9,255 nt of DNA, taken from Chloroflexota bacterium (GTDB lineage: Bacteria; Chloroflexota; Dehalococcoidia; UBA6926; JACQUM01). The notes below the pieces were generated by a model that did not search any database, was not told where the DNA came from, and saw nothing but the letters and a program-made list of their open reading frames with translations. The position numbers and the translations under genes are program-made. Within the stretch, counting starts at the first letter, position 1, and each line of letters begins with the position of its first letter. Positions 5,827 to 9,255 of the stretch are shown here, piece after piece. Where the stretch lies: contig JACQUM010000134.1 of assembly GCA_016210295.1 (NCBI GenBank), positions 1-9,255 of the forward strand, in the 5' to 3' direction.

Positions 5827-6219
5827 ATGTTCAAGGACTACGATCACGTCATCATCGCGGTGAGCAACCTTCAAGAGGGAATCAAGACCTATGAGAAGCT
5901 GGGCCTGAAGCTGGACCGCACTGCGGAGTCCCAGGCCCTGGGCGTAAAGCAGGCCTTCTTCAAGCTGGGCACCAGCGGGCACGCCATCGAGCTGGTGGAG
6001 CCACTCGGCCCGGAGACTCCCGTGGGCCGGGCCATGGCCCGCCGGGGAGAGGGGGTCTACGGCGTCGCCTGCCCCGTGCCCGACATCGCCCAGGCGGTCA
6101 AAGACCTCCAGGCGAGTGGCGTCCAGCTTATCGGCGCCGACCAGAAGCCCCTGGGCGCTGTCTTCATCCACCCCAGGAACACCCACGGCGTCCTCTTCCA
6201 GATCTTCGAGAAAAAGTAG
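5827..6219 (+). CDS. Single-domain VOC protein with altered metal site
   Basis: 130 aa, one VOC domain. The opening YDHVIIAV carries His7 and the middle GHAIELVEP carries Glu55, matching glyoxalase I/methylmalonyl-CoA epimerase-like proteins. The usual second histidine (GxGLHHIAF) is replaced by GEGVYGVAC, with Tyr78-Gly79 at the His-His position. The final metal-ligand Glu of the HPKxTxGVLxEL ending is Gln125 in HPRNTHGVLFQIFE; His120 nearby might substitute. The protein may therefore have lost or rearranged its metal site and may be a binding protein or an enzyme with a different chemistry. A very strong AAAGGAGGGGGG precedes the ATG. It has its own promoter and terminator and follows the two-domain VOC gene, from which it could have diverged, but sequence similarity appears modest. 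Confidence 0.85.
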   Translation: MFKDYDHVIIAVSNLQEGIKTYEKLGLKLDRTAESQALGVKQAFFKLGTSGHAIELVEPLGPETPVGRAMARRGEGVYGVACPVPDIAQAVKDLQASGVQLIGADQKPLGAVFIHPRNTHGVLFQIFEKK

Positions 6220-6233
6220 GCGGCAGAGAAGAG

Positions 6234-6270
6234 GGAGGGTGGCCCGCCTGCGATGGGACCGCCCTCCTTT
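6234..6270 (+). terminator. Terminator after the single-domain VOC gene
   Basis: GGAGGGTGG (6234-6242) pairs with CCGCCCTCC (6259-6267), nine pairs including one U-G wobble, with a further CCC/GGG pairing inside the loop, followed by TTT. It begins 14 bases after the stop codon. Confidence 0.65.
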
Positions 6271-6299
6271 GTACTGTGCTCAGAAACAGGCTGCTCATC

Positions 6300-6325
6300 C
6301 TGAGCTTGTCGAAGGACAAGCTCAG
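6300..6325. repeat. Perfect 11-bp hairpin repeat (CTTCGACAAGCTCAG type)
   Basis: CTGAGCTTGTC (6300-6310) and GACAAGCTCAG (6315-6325) pair perfectly around GAAG. I recognise this as a dispersed intergenic repeat seen in many unrelated bacterial genomes, where it often yields spurious peptides such as HPELVEGQA. Position and symmetry are seen directly; genome-wide copy number is not. The remaining stretch from about 6330 to 6560 shows no convincing gene. Confidence 0.7.
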
Positions 6326-6560
6326 CAATACCTGCGCTATTTCTGGGCCAGGGATTGGATGGGTTAAGGGGCCTAATAAGAGGGAATGCATCTGGTAGTC
6401 TTGGCCCAGTAGTGTTAGTTGCCAGGAGGGTTTCATAGGCGAGACACCACGAGACTATGACGGAGTTGGCCTAGTTGTCTGTAGAGGGGTAGAAAGGGGG
6501 CTGGGGGTTCACCAGGCCAGCTATTGATAACAGGAATCCAACACCGGGTGGGTCATTTTG

Positions 6561-6827
6561 CTATGGGCAATGTCCATCGGTAGCGCCGAACCCTCCGTCT
6601 CCGAAACTCAGCGGTGATTCCCCAGTGCTGATAGGAATCACCCCAGCAATGGGGCCACCATTGGCATCGTCGGCTGGCGTTCCATTAGTCCCAAGTGCTC
6701 CCGCATTGGGATTATCCACCGTGCAGTCGAGGAGCGGGGTAACCCCATGCACATGGGCAAAGGCCGGACCTACCGAGGCCAAGAGCAGCACTGTCCCTAT
6801 TATCCCTGCAACTAGGAGCTTTTTCAT
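6561..6827 (-). CDS. Small secreted HVHG protein, function unknown
   Basis: 88 aa. The ATG at 6827 is chosen over an in-frame GTG two codons upstream because an excellent AGAAGGAGG lies just before it, and that GTG falls beside the ribosome binding site. Residues 1-24 are a textbook Sec signal peptide (MKKLL, hydrophobic core, AFA cleavage site). The mature peptide of about 64 residues begins HVHG and is rich in Gly, Asn, Thr and Asp: GTNGTPADDANGGPIAGVIP, then LSFGDGGFGATDGHCP. It has two cysteines (35 and 87) that may form a disulfide spanning the whole mature chain, and an N-terminal His-x-His that could bind metal once the signal is removed. I do not recognise an assigned family. No neighbour on the same strand is close enough to form an obvious operon; a TATATA hexamer at about 6911-6916 could be its -10, without a clear -35. 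Confidence 0.75.
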   Translation of the reverse strand: MKKLLVAGIIGTVLLLASVGPAFAHVHGVTPLLDCTVDNPNAGALGTNGTPADDANGGPIAGVIPISTGESPLSFGDGGFGATDGHCP

Positions 6828-6842
6828 GAGCACCTCCTTCTT

Positions 6843-6876
6843 CTAGCACCTTGAATCTTCAAGATCGTTGCGCTAG
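6843..6876 (-). promoter_or_regulatory. Nested inverted repeat in the leader of the HVHG gene
   Basis: Outer CTAGC (6843-6847) and GCTAG (6872-6876) flank an inner, nearly continuous palindrome CTTGAA-TC-TTCAAG (6850-6863). It lies just upstream of the ribosome binding site of the minus-strand gene. It could be an operator or a leader stem-loop affecting translation. Confidence 0.4.
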
Positions 6877-6938
6877 CCCGTTGAGATCCCCCAGATACCC
6901 CCCCTGTTGATATATACGCTAGAGCCACCTGACTGGAT

Positions 6939-7127
6939 TTACAGAAGGATAGCTCCCTGACTTACAAAGGCGCACTGAGCGCCAAGCTCGGTTGCCGAGC
7001 TTAGATAAGGACGAGCGGGTTCAATCACATTTTCAGCGGGGCGGCGAAACCCTGCTCCATTAGGAGTTCCCCAGACCGCGACCACCGCTCTTTTGGCCCC
7101 GCCCCAGAAGGTGATCAGAAGCGCCAT
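6939..7127 (-). other. Doubtful 62-codon frame overlapping a multi-hairpin block
   Basis: An open frame of 62 codons starts two bases after the thyX stop (TGA-GG-ATG), which would suit coupled translation. It has no recognised domain, and the DNA is dominated by inverted repeats: GGCGC/GCGCC (6969-6983), AAGCTCGG/CCGAGCTT (6984-7002), GCGGGG/CCCTGC with one wobble (7036-7055), CTCC/GGAG (7055-7066) and a longer-range GGGGCGG (7038-7044) with CCGCCCC (7099-7105), which competes with the 7036-7055 stem. The structure argues for a structured 3' region, a small RNA or a repeat rather than a protein. The hairpin at 6969-6983, read on the minus strand, is followed by TTTG and could terminate thyX. 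Confidence 0.35.
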
Positions 7128-7129
7128 CC

Positions 7130-7909
7130 TCAGACCTTCCGATGGGGTGTCCTGTACCAGAGCAGGCCGTCCACCGTCTCCGCCTCGTAGTCGCCAAACA
7201 GCACCGGGTACCTCGCCCGCACCAGCTCGGCCACCTTGCCAAAGACCAGCCGGATCTCCTCCTCGGCGCCGGGATGGGTCCGGTCCTCGATGACGTGCCG
7301 GAGGGCCCGGACGTTCGCCGACCAGCCGATGTTCGTCGCCACCCCCTCGGGCGCCAGGCGGCGCATGGCGGAGGTGAGCTTCTTCTTCCGTTCGAAGTTC
7401 CCCGTCTGCACATCGAGCTGCTTGGCCAGCGTGACCTGGAGCCTCTCCATCTCCTGGAAGGTCCGGACGAAGACCTCCATCACCTCTGGCGACTCCCGGA
7501 TGACCGTGGGGACCCAGGCCCCCAGCTCCGTCAGCCGGACGAAGCGCAGACTCTCCTGCGAGATGGCCGTGCCGGCCCGATGACGCACCAGTTCGTGAGT
7601 GAAGACCCGGCTCACGTCGCAGATCATGAAGTTCAGGACGGAGTGCTCCAGCACCGACCCGTGCCCCACTGCCAGAATGTTCCCCAGGTGCTCCCGGTTG
7701 GAGCCACGGACCCGGGTCACGTTGGGGTTCAGCCCGGGAAAGAAGCTCCGGTAGCAGGAGCGGCCGTAGACCTCCGCCAGCAGCTCGGCGTCGGAGGCGG
7801 CGTCAGAGCTCCATCCCGCCGCCCCGACGTGCTTCAGGTACGCCTCCAGCCCCTCGGGGACCACCCGCGTCTCGCCGATGAGGAAGACCTTCGGCTCTAC
7901 TTCACGCAT
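7130..7909 (-). CDS. thyX: Flavin-dependent thymidylate synthase ThyX
   Basis: 259 aa from the ATG at 7909, which has AGGAG six bases upstream; two further in-frame ATGs upstream (7945 and 7972) lack a good ribosome binding site. ThyX makes dTMP from dUMP using FAD, NADPH and methylene-tetrahydrofolate in the cytoplasm, as a homotetramer. Seen in the sequence: GHGSVLEHSVLNF (His83, Glu88, His89), the signature RHR at 109-111 followed by AGTAISQESLRF, and the C-terminal RRLAPEGVATNIGWSANVRALRH with AEEEIR (about 183-220). In the classical signature the Ser is at RHRx7S; here the SQxSxR segment comes one residue later (RHRx8S), so a subfamily variant is likely. It runs opposite to the small membrane protein gene, with paired hairpins between. 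No clear promoter was found upstream. Confidence 0.95.
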   Translation of the reverse strand: MREVEPKVFLIGETRVVPEGLEAYLKHVGAAGWSSDAASDAELLAEVYGRSCYRSFFPGLNPNVTRVRGSNREHLGNILAVGHGSVLEHSVLNFMICDVSRVFTHELVRHRAGTAISQESLRFVRLTELGAWVPTVIRESPEVMEVFVRTFQEMERLQVTLAKQLDVQTGNFERKKKLTSAMRRLAPEGVATNIGWSANVRALRHVIEDRTHPGAEEEIRLVFGKVAELVRARYPVLFGDYEAETVDGLLWYRTPHRKV

Positions 7910-7989
7910 CGCCCGCTCCTGTCCATGCCCCTCCATCCTAGCACGAGCTAGAGGGACAGGGTCTAACCTCATCCAGCAGCGCGGGGTGC

Positions 7990-8037
7990 CAGGGGCGGAG
8001 CCCCTGCCGGTCCTCCGCAGGCAAATGGGGGGCCTGC
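7990..8037. repeat. Tandem hairpins between thyX and the membrane protein gene
   Basis: CAGGGGC (7990-7996) pairs with GCCCCTG (8000-8006) around GGA, and GCAGGC (8017-8022) with GCCTGC (8032-8037). The AGGGGCGGAGCCCCT core resembles dispersed intergenic repeats I know from other genomes. Placement upstream of both divergent genes also allows a regulatory role. Confidence 0.45.
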
Positions 8038-8072
8038 CGAAGGAGAGTGAGGACTCACGCCCAGATTAGGGG

Positions 8073-8101
8073 CAGACAGAGACCTCTGAATCGGGTATCA
8101 T
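8073..8101 (+). promoter_or_regulatory. Promoter of the small membrane protein gene
   Basis: CAGACA (8073-8078), 17 bases, TATCAT (8096-8101). The -10 matches consensus at 5 of 6 and the -35 keeps GACA. The start would be near 8108, before the AAAGGAG at 8117-8123. Confidence 0.6.
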
Positions 8102-8132
8102 GCATGAGGCTATCCTAAAGGAGAAACTAAGT

Positions 8133-8327
8133 ATGCGCGATCGCTGGGGGCTGCCCTTCCTGATTCCCGTGGGCGTCGCCATCGTCGTGGCGCTGCTCAT
8201 CGTGGGACTGGGCAACCTCTTCCTGTCCATCGGGAACGTCCCGACCATCGTCGTCGGCCTCATCATCGCCTTTGGTGTCCCCGTCGTCGCTGGCTTCCTC
8301 GGCGCCGAGCGCAAGAAGACGAGCTAG
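8133..8327 (+). CDS. Small two-helix membrane protein, function unknown
   Basis: 64 aa. The ATG at 8133 is preferred over one at 8100 because AAAGGAG lies nine bases before it, while 8100 overlaps the predicted -10 box. The chain has a short positively charged start (MRDRWG), two hydrophobic segments of about 20 residues (roughly 8-31 and 35-58) and a charged end, ERKKTS. The positive-inside rule would put both ends in the cytoplasm as a hairpin. I do not recognise a family; similar short hairpins are common in Chloroflexota. It has its own promoter, and its stop codon lies only 8 bases from the stop of the convergent phage gene, with no terminator visible between. Confidence 0.65.
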   Translation: MRDRWGLPFLIPVGVAIVVALLIVGLGNLFLSIGNVPTIVVGLIIAFGVPVVAGFLGAERKKTS

Positions 8328-8335
8328 GCGAGGCC

Positions 8336-8779
8336 CTAGACTCGCTGCGCCAGCCCGTAGGCGATCTTCTCCTGAGGCGAGAGGGCCGAGAGATCAGGCG
8401 CCCGGCGCGGTGGCGCCCCGGCAGGGACTCGGCCCCGGGCCTGCTCCGCCTCCAGGGTAGTCCGGACCCGGGCCACCAGCGCCCTCGCCCGCTGGAGAGA
8501 TGACTCCAGCGCCGCCACCGACTCCCCCTGCACCATCTCCTCCGGCAGCTCCGGCGACGCCTGGAGGAGCGCCAACCGGTAGCCCTGCAGCGCCGTCGCC
8601 AGCTCCTTCCGCAGCATCTCCACCTCCCCTTGAAGGCTGGCCGCCGCCCCTCGCAGCTCCTCCGACTCCTGCCGACGCAGCAGGAGCTCTGCCTTCAACT
8701 CTTCCGACTCCGTGGATCTCCCTGCCTGTGTGGCCTCCGCCAAAAGCTCGTCCTTCTCCGCGACCTCGTTTTCCGCCAT
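8336..8779 (-). CDS. Coiled-coil, scaffold-like phage protein
   Basis: 147 aa from the ATG at 8779, chosen because GGAGG lies just before it; an in-frame ATG four codons upstream has a poorer site. The protein is Glu/Leu/Ala-rich and almost wholly helical: heptad-like segments at about 26-66 (SEELKAELLLRRQESEEL and on) and about 86-114 (VAALESSLQRARALVARVRT), then a Pro-rich linker and a conserved-looking tail, APDLSALSPQEKIAYGL. It starts 31 bases after the stop of the portal-like gene on the same strand. In tailed phages the gene between portal and major capsid is often a coiled-coil scaffold; that, plus composition, suggests a scaffolding or head-assembly role. No major capsid gene follows: the next gene on this strand is thyX, about 430 bases away. 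A portal-associated accessory protein is the main alternative. Confidence 0.6.
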   Translation of the reverse strand: MAENEVAEKDELLAEATQAGRSTESEELKAELLLRRQESEELRGAAASLQGEVEMLRKELATALQGYRLALLQASPELPEEMVQGESVAALESSLQRARALVARVRTTLEAEQARGRVPAGAPPRRAPDLSALSPQEKIAYGLAQRV

Positions 8780-8810
8780 TGCGACCTCCATGCCCTAGTC
8801 TTGCCTGAAC

Positions 8811-9255
8811 CTACCCTCCTGCCTCCCCCCGCACCCGCTCCCACTCCGCCTCCGCGCTCTCGATGCCCAGTCGCTCCATCGCCGTTCGGCGGGAGTGGAT
8901 CCCCGCCTGCACCAGGGCCACCTCCTCCTGGGCCGCGCGCTCGCTGTCCTGGGGCAACACCGGCCCCCACAGCACCTGGGTCCGGTAAGGGCGGTAGTCC
9001 ACCCCCGTGTGCTGCTCCAGGATGCGCAACGCCATCTCGTTCCGGCGCCGGTAGGCTGCCGAGCGGATCAGCCTCTTCCGCTTCACCTTCTGCATCAGGG
9101 GGTGCAGCTCCATCTCCAGGGCCACCCCCGAGAGGGCCTGCCTGTTCTCCCCGAAGGCCGTCCGCGGCGCCTCCGAGAGGTCGTGCAGCGCCCGGTATAC
9201 CACGTCGATGAAGTCGACGTGCAGCTTCACCCCGCCCCCCTGGAGAAGGTCCAGC
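8811..9255 (-). CDS. Phage portal protein, SPP1 gp6-like, C-terminal part (5' end outside window)
   Basis: The frame stays open to the window edge, so only the last 147 or so residues are visible; the apparent GTG at 9230 is internal, because codons LDLLQGGG continue upstream. The visible part shows the C-terminal pattern of SPP1 gp6-like portal proteins: DFIDVVYRALHDLSEAPRTAFG (a helix lining the portal channel in relatives), QALSGVALEMELHPLMQKVKRKR, AAYRRRNEMALRIL, VLWGPVLPQDSERAAQEEVALVQAGIHSRRTAMERLGI, and an ending WERVRGEAGG. Portals form the dodecameric DNA gate of tailed-phage heads. Codon use and GC match the neighbours, so the element is either long resident or adapted. Its place beside thyX and a chromosomal membrane protein marks a prophage boundary, a remnant or a domesticated module. 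Confidence 0.75.
   Translation of the reverse strand, partial: LDLLQGGGVKLHVDFIDVVYRALHDLSEAPRTAFGENRQALSGVALEMELHPLMQKVKRKRLIRSAAYRRRNEMALRILEQHTGVDYRPYRTQVLWGPVLPQDSERAAQEEVALVQAGIHSRRTAMERLGIESAEAEWERVRGEAGG

Noticed and set aside
6116..6367. 83-codon plus-strand frame ending in HPELVEGQAQ
   Set aside because: It starts inside the VOC gene in another frame and runs through the dispersed hairpin repeat; such peptides are known artefacts.
7010..7035. GGGTTCAATC stretch resembling a tRNA T-arm
   Set aside because: The flanking bases do not pair as a T-stem, and no acceptor or anticodon arm can be built around it.
7142..7951. 269-codon plus-strand frame
   Set aside because: Antisense shadow of thyX, which carries the RHR signature.
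8500..9211. Pro-rich plus-strand frames 8500-8808 and 8630-9211
   Set aside because: Antisense to the coiled-coil and portal genes; composition is typical of GC-rich shadows.
1..9255. CRISPR arrays, insertion sequence ends, attachment sites, rRNA
   Set aside because: No regularly spaced direct repeats, transposase motifs or rRNA segments were seen; an attachment site near the phage module cannot be tested without the other boundary.

Overview
The window is GC-rich, gene-dense bacterial chromosome. Lipobox lipoproteins with Thr/Pro linkers, a TIGR03960-type radical SAM relative, a caa3-type cytochrome c domain, flavin-dependent thymidylate synthase in place of ThyA, several VOC/ABM small-fold enzymes and sigma70-like promoters together suggest an aerobic or facultative member of Chloroflexota (Dehalococcoidia-like). 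That placement is inference from protein style; no rRNA or other marker gene is present.

Layout. (1) 1-1759: a hairpin-forming intergenic repeat, then a minus-strand gene for a TIGR03960-like B12-binding/radical SAM protein whose Fe-S cysteine motif is degenerate. (2) 1760-4037: a divergent promoter region, then three plus-strand lipoproteins exported to the outer face of the membrane: a thioredoxin-like protein with a CxxxxC pair, a small CVPxMG-domain protein, and a class I cytochrome c. They look like one extracytoplasmic redox/metal-handling group. (3) 4038-6219: an ABM-fold monooxygenase-like gene and a double-domain VOC enzyme in one promoter-to-terminator unit, followed by a single-domain VOC protein with its own promoter and terminator. 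(4) 6220-7129: a poorly coding stretch with a perfect hairpin repeat, a tiny secreted protein on the minus strand, and a block of back-to-back hairpins downstream of thyX. (5) 7130-7909: thyX on the minus strand. (6) 7973-8327: paired hairpins and a small two-helix membrane protein with a good promoter. (7) 8336-9255: the edge of a phage morphogenesis module on the minus strand, with the C-terminal part of an SPP1 gp6-like portal protein followed by a coiled-coil scaffold-like protein, running convergently into the membrane protein gene.

Functionally, the clearest assignments are thyX (dTMP synthesis), cytochrome c (electron transfer) and the phage portal. The radical SAM relative, the CVPxMG lipoprotein, the HVHG secreted peptide and the VOC/ABM enzymes have recognisable folds or motifs but no certain substrate. 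The items most worth following up are the apparently catalytically disabled radical SAM paralogue, the phage module that ends abruptly beside housekeeping genes, the lipoprotein redox group, and the multi-hairpin block after thyX.
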